64,000 nucleotides of DNA from Actinoplanes palleronii. Its GTDB lineage: Bacteria; Actinomycetota; Actinomycetes; Mycobacteriales; Micromonosporaceae. The first letter of the stretch is position 1. Every line of letters begins with the position of its first letter. The DNA is taken from the NCBI RefSeq assembly GCF_016862315.1, contig NZ_BOMS01000137.1:16834-80833 (forward strand), given 5' to 3'. Position numbers and translations under genes: made by a program. Of this stretch, positions 38,620-46,577 are shown one piece after another. The notes under the pieces were generated by a model, which searched no databases, was not told the origin of the DNA, and saw only the letters and a list, made by a program, of their open reading frames with translations.

Positions 38620-39069
38620 GTGAAGGATTCCTTAGTGAAATGGCCGCGGGGATCTGCCCGCGACATTGGAGAGGCCCGGCGAAAGAGATCACCTCCGCCC
38701 GACGGCACGGACCATATCACCGTTCCGTACTGGAGAGATGTGCAGGCTGTCACAGTTTCCGGGTCATTATTCGTACGCAATTAACGATTGTTAAGTCTGA
38801 TCGTCTTCACCTGTTTTTTACATCGTTTAAAAAGCGCGTAAAGCGCCTGCGCGTCAAGCAATCGAATTGCATCAATTGGCGGCGCGCCCGGAATGCCGGA
38901 TTGCCGGCGTTCCGGGCGTGGGCGCGCGCGGCGCAAATGTGAGCAACGTCGGTGCGGGCCGGCTCGGCGGGGGAGCCCGGCGCATGCCCGGCGGGCCGGG
39001 CGACGTGGCCGAAGACCGCGGTGCCGCAGGGGCTCCGCGGCGCACGAAAAGCGAGTAGTCAAAACCTGA
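38620..39069. other. AT-rich divergent promoter region
   Basis: 450 bp without a gene between the secreted-protein gene (minus) and the PNPOx fusion (plus). The centre, 38770-38880, is unusually AT-rich for this genome and holds the palindrome TTAAC-GATT-GTTAA (38781-38794). Promoters for both directions are expected here. Confidence 0.6.
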
Positions 39070-41259
39070 GTGATTGCTCACAATAGTACCGTGAACTGGG
39101 AAAACACGGCCGAGAGCCGACTGACGACGGTGGACGAGATCGAGGCGGTGATCGGTCGCCCGATGTCGATGATCATGCTCAAGCAGCTCAGCGCACTCGA
39201 CGACGGCTGCCGGACGATCCTCGCCCGCTGCCCGATCGCGGCCTTCGGCTATCGCGACGCCGACGGCACCGGCCGGACCACGTTCATCGGCGGAGCGCCC
39301 GGTTTCGTGCGCGTCCATTCGCCCACCCGGATCTCGTTCCGCCTGCCGGAGCCCGGCTCGCCGCGCGGCCCGGTCTCGATGTTCTTTCTCCTGCCGGGCG
39401 TCGGTGAGATCCTGCGCGTCAACGGCACGGCAGCCGCCCGCAAGGGCGCGGAGACGACCGTCGAGATCGCGGAAGCCTACGTCCACTGCGCCCAGGCGGT
39501 CCTCCGCTCCCGCCTGTGGCAGCCGCCCGCCGCGCCCGAGTCCGCAGCTCCCGCACCGCTCACGCCGCCCGCACCGCCCGCGTCAGCCCTCGAGATCCCC
39601 AGTGACGGGCCCCTGACCCGCCCCGGCGTTGCCGAGTTCATCGCCGTCGCACCGTTCCTCGCCCTCTCCACCTGGGACTCCACCGGTGGCAGCGACACCA
39701 GCCCGCGCGGCGACCGGGAGGCGGTGGCACGCATCCTGGACGACCGCACACTCGTCATCCCGGACCGCCGGGGCAACAAACGCGCCGACACGCTCCGCAA
39801 TCTGGTGCAGGACGACCGCCTCTCGTTCGCCGCCCTCGTCCCGGGCCGCAGCGGCGTCCTGCACGTCCGCGGCCGCGGCGCGATCACCGACGACCCCGCC
39901 CTGCTGGCCACCATGGCGCTGCGCGGGATCCCCCCGCACGCGGCGCTGCTCATCGATGTCGAGCACGCCGAGGTGACCGGCAACGATCCCGTGGCCCGCT
40001 CCCGGATGTGGACACCGGGCACGCACCTCGACCGCGGCACCGCGCCCGACCTGATGGCGCTGGCCAGTGCCCACCTGGCCGCCAACGCGGCGAAGACCCG
40101 CGGTGGCCCGCCCGCGTTCCTGCTGAAAGCGATCGGGGCGATCCCGGGGATGACCCGGCTGATGCGCGTGGTGATGAACCGCGCCTACCGCTCCGGGCTG
40201 AGGAAGGAGGGCTACGACGAGGTCACCACCGGCACCGTTCCGGCAGCTGCCGACCGGACCGAGCAGCGAGCGCGGGACGTGCGCATCGTCGAGGTCCGCC
40301 CCGAAACGCCGAGCGCGGTCACCTTCGTGCTGGCGGACGCCGGCGACCGCCCGTTCGACTTCCGGCCCGGCCAGTTCTTCACGCTGATCACCGACATCGA
40401 CGGCCGGCCGGTGCGCCGGGCGTATTCGGCCTCGTCAGCGCCCGGGTCGGCACGCCTGGAGGTCACCGTCAAACAGGTCGACGGCGGCCGATTCTCCACC
40501 CACGCGCACCGCACCCTGCGCCCCGGCGACCGTCTGACGCTGCTCGGCCCGTCGGGAACGTTCCACGCCGAGGACCAGCCGCCGCCGCAGACCGTGCTCA
40601 TCGCGGCGGGCAGCGGCGTGACCCCGATGATGAGCATGATCCGCGCACAGGGCGAGGGCCGGATCGCCCTGCTCTACAGCAGCCGCAGTCCGGAAGAGAC
40701 CATCTTCGCCACCGACCTGACCCGGCTGGCCGAGGCCCGCCCCGACCGGCTTTCGGTCACCCACGTCACGACGAGCCGGGACGGACGCCTCGACGCGGAC
40801 CGCGTCCGCCGCTGGATCACCGGCCTGGCCCCCGCCGCCGACACCCACTACTACGTCTGCGGCCCCGAACCACTGACCGAAACCGTGCAGCGGGTCCTGA
40901 CCGAACTCGGCGTACCGGACCCGCTGGTCCACCACGAGCGCTACACCAGCGGCCCGGACTCCGACACCACCACAACCGTTCCGCAGCAGATGCACGTCCA
41001 CCAGGACGGCCACCCCCTCGGCGCGACGATCGTCGAACCCGGCCAGACCCTGCTCGACGCAGGCCTAGCCGCCGGCCTGCCCATGCCGTATTCCTGCACG
41101 GTCGGCAACTGCGGCGACTGCATGGCCCAGCTGCGCACCGGCGAGATCACCCAACCCGAACCGAACTGCCTGACCCCAGCCCAGAAAGCCGCCGGTTACA
41201 TCCTGACCTGCACAGCCTGCCCACTGTCACCGGTCACTCTCGACATCCCCGAACCCTAA
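39070..41259 (+). CDS. PNPOx-like/ferredoxin reductase/2Fe-2S ferredoxin fusion protein
   Basis: A 729-residue three-part redox protein. Residues about 15-340 hold pyridoxamine-phosphate-oxidase-like split-barrel sequence, apparently two halves (RTILARCPIAAFGYRDADGT and FLALSTWDSTGGSDTSPRGD). The second half resembles the FMN-binding oxidase family that faces oxygen or peroxide. Residues about 415-640 are a ferredoxin-NAD(P) reductase unit: RAYSAS for FAD, GSGVTPMMSM and YYVCGPEPL for NAD(P). Residues about 650-729 are a plant-type ferredoxin, CTVGNCGDC with the last Cys in TCTAC. Electrons can flow NAD(P)H to FAD to 2Fe-2S to the barrel. GTG 39070 is used; GTG 39091 is an alternative. Confidence 0.9.
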   Translation: MIAHNSTVNWENTAESRLTTVDEIEAVIGRPMSMIMLKQLSALDDGCRTILARCPIAAFGYRDADGTGRTTFIGGAPGFVRVHSPTRISFRLPEPGSPRGPVSMFFLLPGVGEILRVNGTAAARKGAETTVEIAEAYVHCAQAVLRSRLWQPPAAPESAAPAPLTPPAPPASALEIPSDGPLTRPGVAEFIAVAPFLALSTWDSTGGSDTSPRGDREAVARILDDRTLVIPDRRGNKRADTLRNLVQDDRLSFAALVPGRSGVLHVRGRGAITDDPALLATMALRGIPPHAALLIDVEHAEVTGNDPVARSRMWTPGTHLDRGTAPDLMALASAHLAANAAKTRGGPPAFLLKAIGAIPGMTRLMRVVMNRAYRSGLRKEGYDEVTTGTVPAAADRTEQRARDVRIVEVRPETPSAVTFVLADAGDRPFDFRPGQFFTLITDIDGRPVRRAYSASSAPGSARLEVTVKQVDGGRFSTHAHRTLRPGDRLTLLGPSGTFHAEDQPPPQTVLIAAGSGVTPMMSMIRAQGEGRIALLYSSRSPEETIFATDLTRLAEARPDRLSVTHVTTSRDGRLDADRVRRWITGLAPAADTHYYVCGPEPLTETVQRVLTELGVPDPLVHHERYTSGPDSDTTTTVPQQMHVHQDGHPLGATIVEPGQTLLDAGLAAGLPMPYSCTVGNCGDCMAQLRTGEITQPEPNCLTPAQKAAGYILTCTACPLSPVTLDIPEP

Positions 41260-41436
41260 AACCCCATTTTGTACGACCTGGGCACAGTCCCGTGGCTACG
41301 ACGCGAGGCCGCGCTCCGTCCCGACCGCTGCGCGACCGCCGGGGTGTAGCGATTCGTCACGGTCGGGAGGTGCCGAGATGCGGACCGCCGACGACCCCTG
41401 CTGGCTGGGTGGGGCACTCTCCTGGCGCGTGGCCCG

Positions 41437-42103
41437 TCACTTCAGGCGCTGCGGCGTGAGCCCCTTCGCGCGCACGGCATTGATGATCTGCTGCAGTCCC
41501 GAAGCGGTGTACCTGCCGTGTCCGTGCATCAGCAGGACACCACCGGCACGCAGCGGTGCGGTGCGGTATTCGGCTCACCGGTGGCGGCGGTACCCGCGTC
41601 TATCTGCTTGGTCAGGTTCGTCTTACCCATCCTGTTCAGGGAGGTGTGGTTACCGATCACATGTCCGGCCGCCTTGATGCTGCTGAACAACTTCGGGTGC
41701 TGGCGAGCCCAGTCACCGCGAAAGAAGAAGTGCCCCTTGACGTTGTTGCGCTTGAGGGTGGCCAGGATGGACTTGACCTGCTTGGCGCTGCCGCCGTCGT
41801 CGAAGGTCAGCCACACGTCACGCGTGGTGTTCTGGCACCGTTCGATCTGCCGGATGGTCGCCGGCGACATCGGCTGCTCAGAGATCTTGCCGGCCGCCAC
41901 GACCGGGCGGCCGGCCCCGCCGGAGACCGTGCGGGTGGATCCGTACACGGTCACGATGGCGGGCACCGTCGCACCCGGGCTGTCGTACTGAACGGGCGCT
42001 GACACCGACGCGGGGGACCGTCGGCCGCTGACGCCGATGCCCCGCCACCGACCAGTAGCAGACACCCGCTGAGGGCCGAGGTCATGAATTTCCCACCGTG
42101 CAT
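41437..42103 (-). pseudogene. polysaccharide deacetylase, disrupted
   Basis: Remains of a secreted NodB-type deacetylase. ATG 42103, with AAGGA upstream, encodes a signal peptide (MHGGKFMTSALSGCLLLVGG), but the frame must shift in the C5 run (plus-strand G5 at 42012-42016) to reach the catalytic region. That region has VWLTFDDGG (motif 1) and GHVIGNHTSLN (motif 2). About 50 residues are then missing, including motif 3, and after another frame change the end resumes as MHGHGRYTASGLQQIINAVR, then AKGLTPQRLK. Two independent lesions make function very unlikely. Confidence 0.82.
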
Positions 42104-42204
42104 GCTGTTCCTTAGCTCCGGGAGGAACGCACTTTATGCATCGCCGGGCACGACCGGCAATCCGGTGCCCCGGTAACGGCGTTCAGGCCGTCCGCGTCCG
42201 GACG

Positions 42205-43089
42205 TCACCCCTGATCGAGGTGGGAGACGAGGGCGGCCAGGTCGCGGCGACGGGAGTCGGCGAGCCAGACCGCCCAGGTACGCCGGACGAGCGGTGCGCC
42301 GGTCAGGGCGGTCCACGCGACGCTGGGCGGCAAGGGCTGGGTCCATTTCTCCGGTGCGAAAGTGAACGCCTGGCCGGCGCTGACTGCGGCGAACTTCACC
42401 TCGGCGATCAGCGACTGCCCCGGCGCGGCGGGGGAGCCGGGGTTCAGCCCGTGGCTGCGGAGGACGGCGGCGATCTCGTCGAACCACACCGGGCTGTCGG
42501 CTCGCGGGAAGCCCACCCAGCTGAGGCCGGCGAGGGACTCCAGCCGTACGCTGTCGGGGTCGGGGCGTTCTGCGGTCGCGGCCAGCAGCACGCCCAGTTT
42601 CTCCTCGACCACCACCATGGCATCGAGGTCGCGATCAGCCGGCCGGGAGCGCAGCAGCCCCAGATCCAGGTCGCCGGCGCGCAGGGCGTCGAGCTGGGTT
42701 GCCGAGGACAGATGCCGTACGGCCACCCGGGTCCGGGGATGCGTCGAAGCCAGAGCCGCCACCGCGTCCGGGAGAAGGAGCGGCGGGAACTCGAGTGGCA
42801 CACCGATCCGTAACTCGGTGTCCCCCGTGGTGGCGAACTGCCCGACAGCGGTCAGCGCCTGTTCGTAGCGGGCCAGGACGGCCCGGGCCTCGGCAGCCAG
42901 CACCGTCCCGGCGTCGGTGAGCCCGACCCCGGTGCTGCGGCGCACGAGCAGGTCCAAGCCGGTCTGCTGCTCCAGCGCGGCAATCGTCTGCGACACCGCC
43001 GGCTGGCTCACCCGTAACCGGCGGGCGGCCGCGGACACGCTGCCCTCCTCGGCGACGGCCAGGAAGACCCGGAACTCCCGTAACTCCAT
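42205..43089 (-). CDS. LysR-family transcriptional regulator
   Basis: A 294-residue LTTR. HTH: REFRVFLAVAEEGSVSAAAR, then RLRVSQPAVSQTIAALEQQT; the linker helix and two-lobed effector domain follow (ELRIGVPLEFPPLLLPDAVA, LGVLLAATAERPD). Divergent from the SDR at 43227, and a perfect ATAAGC-GAG-GCTTAT site lies between. It probably activates the SDR in response to a small ligand and represses itself. Confidence 0.94.
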   Translation of the reverse strand: MELREFRVFLAVAEEGSVSAAARRLRVSQPAVSQTIAALEQQTGLDLLVRRSTGVGLTDAGTVLAAEARAVLARYEQALTAVGQFATTGDTELRIGVPLEFPPLLLPDAVAALASTHPRTRVAVRHLSSATQLDALRAGDLDLGLLRSRPADRDLDAMVVVEEKLGVLLAATAERPDPDSVRLESLAGLSWVGFPRADSPVWFDEIAAVLRSHGLNPGSPAAPGQSLIAEVKFAAVSAGQAFTFAPEKWTQPLPPSVAWTALTGAPLVRRTWAVWLADSRRRDLAALVSHLDQG

Positions 43090-43127
43090 CTCCCCATCGC
43101 ACCACGCCGGATGGGTGATGACCGCCC

Positions 43128-43142
43128 ATAAGCGAGGCTTAT
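43128..43142. promoter_or_regulatory. LysR-type binding box
   Basis: ATAAGCGAGGCTTAT, perfect 6-bp arms around 3 bp and of the T-N11-A class, lies 38 bp upstream of the LysR start in the divergent region. Confidence 0.7.
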
Positions 43143-43186
43143 CGCGGCCGGGATGCAGCCGGTGCCGTGCCCGCTTGCACCACCCG

Positions 43187-43204
43187 GAACCCCGAGCGGG
43201 GTTC
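43187..43204. promoter_or_regulatory. 18-bp palindrome near the SDR start
   Basis: GAACCCC-GAGC-GGGGTTC, perfect 7-bp arms, 22 bp before the SDR start. It may be a second regulator site or a leader hairpin. Confidence 0.4.
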
Positions 43205-43226
43205 AGGACAGAAAAGGTGAGCGGCG

Positions 43227-43973
43227 ATGGCTATGGAACTTCTCGGCAAGGTGGCGCTGGTGACCGGCGGCAACAGCGGTATCGGACGGGCCGCCGCGAC
43301 GGCGCTGGCCGCTCGCGGCGCGACGGTGGTGCTCTCCGGCCGCGACGCCGAACGCGGTGCGCAAGCGGTGAAGCAGATCGAGCAGGCCGGGGGGACGGCG
43401 TTCTTCGTCGCCACCGATCTGCGCGACGAGGCGTCCGCGCGTTCGCTGGCGGGCCGGGCGGTGGGGCTGGCCGGTGCGGTCGACATCCTGGTCAACAGCG
43501 CCGGCATCTTCCCGTTCGGCCCGACCGACAAGATGACTGAGGAGCAGTTCGACGACGTGTACGCGCTCAACGTCAAGGCGCCGTACTTCCTGGTGGCCGA
43601 GCTGGCCCCGGCGATGGCCGGGCGCGGGCACGGCGCGATCGTCAACGTGACCACGATGGTGGCCGAGTTCGGTGCGGCCGGCATGGGTCTCTACGGCTCC
43701 AGCAAGGCCGCAATGGTGCTGCTCACCAAGTCCTGGGCGGCCGAGTTCGGCCCCAGCGGCGTGCGGGTGAACGCGGTCAGCCCCGGCCCCACCCGTACTG
43801 AGGGAACCGCCGGCATGGGGGAGTCTCTCGACCAGCTCGCCGCCGCCGGTCCTGCCGGGCGTCCGGGCACTGCAGAGGAGATCGCGGACGCGATCGTGTT
43901 CTTGGCGACCGGTGCCGCGTCGTTCGTGCACGGCGCGATTCTCCCGGTCGACGGCGGCCGGATCGCGGTCTGA
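43227..43973 (+). CDS. short-chain dehydrogenase/reductase
   Basis: A 248-residue classical SDR: TGGNSGIGRA, SGRDAERG (Arg suggests NADP), VNSAGI, VTTMV (Ser position is Thr-rich), YGSSKAAM, and the closing FVHGAILPVDGG. ATG 43227 follows AAAAGGTGAG. Opposite a LysR gene that likely activates it. A strong hairpin follows the stop. Confidence 0.93.
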   Translation: MAMELLGKVALVTGGNSGIGRAAATALAARGATVVLSGRDAERGAQAVKQIEQAGGTAFFVATDLRDEASARSLAGRAVGLAGAVDILVNSAGIFPFGPTDKMTEEQFDDVYALNVKAPYFLVAELAPAMAGRGHGAIVNVTTMVAEFGAAGMGLYGSSKAAMVLLTKSWAAEFGPSGVRVNAVSPGPTRTEGTAGMGESLDQLAAAGPAGRPGTAEEIADAIVFLATGAASFVHGAILPVDGGRIAV

Positions 43974-44010
43974 CCGCCGGCTGTCCCTGATCGGCGCGGA
44001 CGAGGATCGG

Positions 44011-44046
44011 CCCGTGGGCACACCGGCTCGCCGGTGTGCCCACGGG
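44011..44046. terminator. bidirectional hairpin terminator
   Basis: Perfect 16-bp stem CCCGTGGGCACACCGG with loop CTCG, between the convergent SDR (ends 43973) and PEBP-like gene (ends 44084). Symmetric, so usable from both sides. Confidence 0.75.
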
Positions 44047-44083
44047 AAACCCGATACCCACTGTCATGTGAGGTGGCGCCGGG

Positions 44084-44626
44084 TCAGCTCGCCGGGGTCT
44101 CGGCGGTGGGGATGAGGGTGGCGCGGGCGAGGATGTGGCCGGCCATGGTGAAGCCGAGGACTGCCGGGGTGGCGTCCGGGGCGACGCCGATGTCGGCCAC
44201 GTCCAGGGCGTGGACCGTGATGAAGTAGCGGTGCGGGCCGTGACCGGCCGGTGGGGCGGCGCCGATGAAGCGGGCCGCGCGGGCGTCGTTGGGGAGCTGG
44301 AACGCGGCCGCGGGGAGGCCGGAGCCGGTGTCGTCGCCGGCGGCCTCGGGGAGCGTGGTGACGTCGGCCGGGATGTTGGCGACGGCCCAGTGCCAGAAGC
44401 CGGAACCGGTGGGGGCGTCCGGGTCGTAGACGGTCACGGCGAAGCTCTTGGTCGCGGCCGGGGCGCCGCTCCAGGTGAGCTGAGGAGAGACGTCCTGGCC
44501 GCCCGGGACGCCGAACATCCCGGAGAGCTGCGGGGCGGCCAGCGGCTTGCCGTCCTCGACGGTGGTGCTGGTCAGGGCGAAGTCCGGGACCTCGGGGAGG
44601 CGGGCGAACGGGTTGTTGACGGTCAT
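44084..44626 (-). CDS. YbhB/YbcL-type Raf-kinase-inhibitor-like (PEBP) protein
   Basis: A 180-residue PEBP-family protein. Signature: SPQLTWSGAPAATKSFAVTV, then YDPDAPTGSGFWHWAVANIP, with later GHGPHRYFITVHALD. Bacterial members bind anionic ligands and remain poorly understood. Divergent from the GntR regulator with a perfect ATAATC-GATTAT palindrome between, so it is the likely target. Confidence 0.93.
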   Translation of the reverse strand: MTVNNPFARLPEVPDFALTSTTVEDGKPLAAPQLSGMFGVPGGQDVSPQLTWSGAPAATKSFAVTVYDPDAPTGSGFWHWAVANIPADVTTLPEAAGDDTGSGLPAAAFQLPNDARAARFIGAAPPAGHGPHRYFITVHALDVADIGVAPDATPAVLGFTMAGHILARATLIPTAETPAS

Positions 44627-44672
44627 GGATCCATCCTTCGGAACGAGAGGGTTGCGATCGACTGTACAAGCA

Positions 44673-44684
44673 ATAATCGATTAT
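44673..44684. promoter_or_regulatory. GntR operator candidate
   Basis: ATAATCGATTAT, a perfect 12-bp palindrome extendable to about 16 bp, between the divergent PEBP and GntR genes, 20 bp before the GntR start. Confidence 0.55.
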
Positions 44685-44703
44685 CCGAGTTAGTGTGATC
44701 GTC

Positions 44704-45366
44704 GTGACAAGCGAATCGACTCGGTCGGAACGGGTGTATGAGGCCCTGCGCGGCGCGGTGCTGCACGGGGAGTTCGCGCCGCAACAGCCGCTGAAGCCGC
44801 AGGAGCTGGCGACCCGGCACGGGGTGAGCCTCGCCGTGGCCCGGGAGGCGCTGCTGCGGCTGGTCGGCGAGGGTCTGGCGCTGCGGCTGCCGAACCGCGG
44901 CTTCGTCGTGCCGTCGACCGGCGCCGAGCGGTGGCAGCGGATCGCCGAGGCCCGCACGGTGATCGAGCCGGCGATGCTGCGGATGGCGATCGAGCGCGGC
45001 GACCTGGAATGGGAGACCCGGGTGCGGGCCGCGCACCACCGCCTCGCCGGAACACCGGCCTACGAGCGGGAGGGCGACCCGCATTACAGCGACGCGTGGG
45101 CCGAGGCGCACCGCCGCTTTCACCGGGCGCTGCTCGATGGATGCGGCAACGACGTCCTACTGGCCACCTTCGACCGGCTGTGGACCGACAGCGAACTGGC
45201 CCGCCGCTGGTCCACCGTGCACACCCCGGACCGCGACGGCGCCGCCGAGCACCGCGCGATCGAGGAAGCCGCCCTGGCCCGCGACGCTGACGGTGCCGCC
45301 GAGCTGCTGTGCCGTCATGTGAGCCGCACGGTGGCGGCGCTTCCTCGTACGAAAAAAGGGTCTTGA
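44704..45366 (+). CDS. GntR/FadR-family regulator with FCD domain
   Basis: A 220-residue regulator. Winged HTH: SERVYEALRGAVLHGEFAPQ, PLKPQELATRHGVSLAVARE, ALLRLVGEGL. FCD domain: EARTVIEPAMLRMAIERGD and the metal-ligand-type helix AHRRFHRALLDGCGN. GTG 44704 is chosen; GTG 44695 adds three residues. Opposite the PEBP gene. Confidence 0.9.
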   Translation: MTSESTRSERVYEALRGAVLHGEFAPQQPLKPQELATRHGVSLAVAREALLRLVGEGLALRLPNRGFVVPSTGAERWQRIAEARTVIEPAMLRMAIERGDLEWETRVRAAHHRLAGTPAYEREGDPHYSDAWAEAHRRFHRALLDGCGNDVLLATFDRLWTDSELARRWSTVHTPDRDGAAEHRAIEEAALARDADGAAELLCRHVSRTVAALPRTKKGS

Positions 45367-45374
45367 AAAGGGCG

Positions 45375-46004
45375 TCAGCCGTAAGTGGGGTGCTGGGGCC
45401 AGCCGGGCGGGGAGTCCTCCCAGTCCTCCTGGCGGCCGAAGACGCTCAGGTCGGCGAGGTTGTTGGTGAACAGCAGGCGGTCGACGCCGCGCGCGGTCGT
45501 GCTGTAAGTCCGGTAGACCTCGTCGCCGTCGCGCAGGAACATGCTGAGCATGAAGCCACCGCCGGCGCCGCAGTCGTCGGCGAACGTGGTGCCGTGCGAC
45601 GAGACGAACGGCATGGTCCAGCCGCGAACCGCGCGGTACGGCTCGATCTGGGCCAGCGGCATGTTCGACACCGTCGCCCAGCTGATGCCGCGCTGGCCCA
45701 GCATGACCAGGGCGTGCGACGGCACGTTGTTGGTGAACGCCGTGCAGCCCGGGCAGAAGTGGCCGGGCCCGTTGTCCATGAACTGGTAGACGGCCAGTTG
45801 CTCGCGGCCCTCGAACAGATCGAGCAGCGTGCGCGGCCCGGATGGCGCCGCGAACGTGTAGTCCCCGGCGAACCTGACCATCGGCAGGCGCCGGCGTCGC
45901 GCGGCGAGCGCATCGAGTGAACGGGTTGCCTCCTTCTCGGCCGTGAGCAGTTCCGAGCGCGCCAGCTCCCACTGCTCGGCCGTGACCACATCGGGTTTCG
46001 CCAT
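45375..46004 (-). CDS. DUF899-family thioredoxin-like protein
   Basis: A 209-residue protein of the DUF899 (thioredoxin-fold) family. Typical are LLDLFEGREQLAVYQFMDNG, the redox-like motif GHFCPGCTAFTNNVP (C-x-x-C), and TYSTTARGVDRLLFTNNLAD. Members are inferred redox or dithiol proteins. ATG 46004 starts the conserved region (AKPDVVTAEQWELARSELL). The IS607-like element starts about 75 bp beyond its start. Confidence 0.92.
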   Translation of the reverse strand: MAKPDVVTAEQWELARSELLTAEKEATRSLDALAARRRRLPMVRFAGDYTFAAPSGPRTLLDLFEGREQLAVYQFMDNGPGHFCPGCTAFTNNVPSHALVMLGQRGISWATVSNMPLAQIEPYRAVRGWTMPFVSSHGTTFADDCGAGGGFMLSMFLRDGDEVYRTYSTTARGVDRLLFTNNLADLSVFGRQEDWEDSPPGWPQHPTYG

Positions 46005-46079
46005 ACCTGTGATGGTGCCCCGACCCACCGACAAGAAACCGCGTCGTGCATCGCCATAGGGTTCAGCAGATTTGTTGGT

Positions 46080-46577
46080 GTGAATCTTGCGGAGTGGGCG
46101 GAGGCGCAGGGCGTGCATCTGCATGCCGCGTATCGCTGGCTTCGTGAATGCGCTCTGCCGGTTCCGGTGCCGGCGATGCGGGTCGGGCCACGGATGATTC
46201 TGGTGAACGTGGAAGCGGCGGCGGTTCCTGCCGCGGTTGGGTGGTGCTGGCCGGTTTGCCGGTGGTGCGGGTCGAGGCTTAGGTCGGGTCGGGCATGGAC
46301 GGGGCGTGGCCCCAGGTTCGCCGCCTGCTCGCCGATCCCGGCGCGACGGCCGTGGTGGCGGAGCATCGTGATCGGCTCGGCCGGGGTGAACGTCGGACTG
46401 GTCGAAGCGGTCCTGCAGGCGTAGGGTCGGCGGCTGGTCGTGGTCGACGCCGGTGACGTCGACGAGGGCCTGGTCCGGGACATGGCGGAGGTCCTGACCT
46501 CGGTTCTACGCCCGGTGGTGCGGGCGGCGATCGATGCGGAACCGGGCGAGGAAAGCCTTGGAGGCGGCGGCTGGCGA
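46080..46577 (+). pseudogene. IS607-family serine recombinase (tnpA), decayed
   Basis: The start is intact: VNLAEWAEAQGVHLHAAYRW, then LRECALPVPVPAMRVGPRMI, the MerR-like DNA-binding domain. The resolvase catalytic segment (normally YARVSS) is not present. Later pieces appear in other frames: VRRLLADPGATAVVAEHRDR (46317-46376) and RRLVVVDAGDVDEGLVRDMA, EVLTSVL (46431-46507). At least two frameshifts and a deletion have removed function. Confidence 0.8.

Noticed and set aside
36750..41259. A biosynthetic gene cluster around the melanin genes
   Set aside because: No PKS, NRPS, terpene or RiPP core enzymes nearby; melC1-melC2 alone suffices for melanin.
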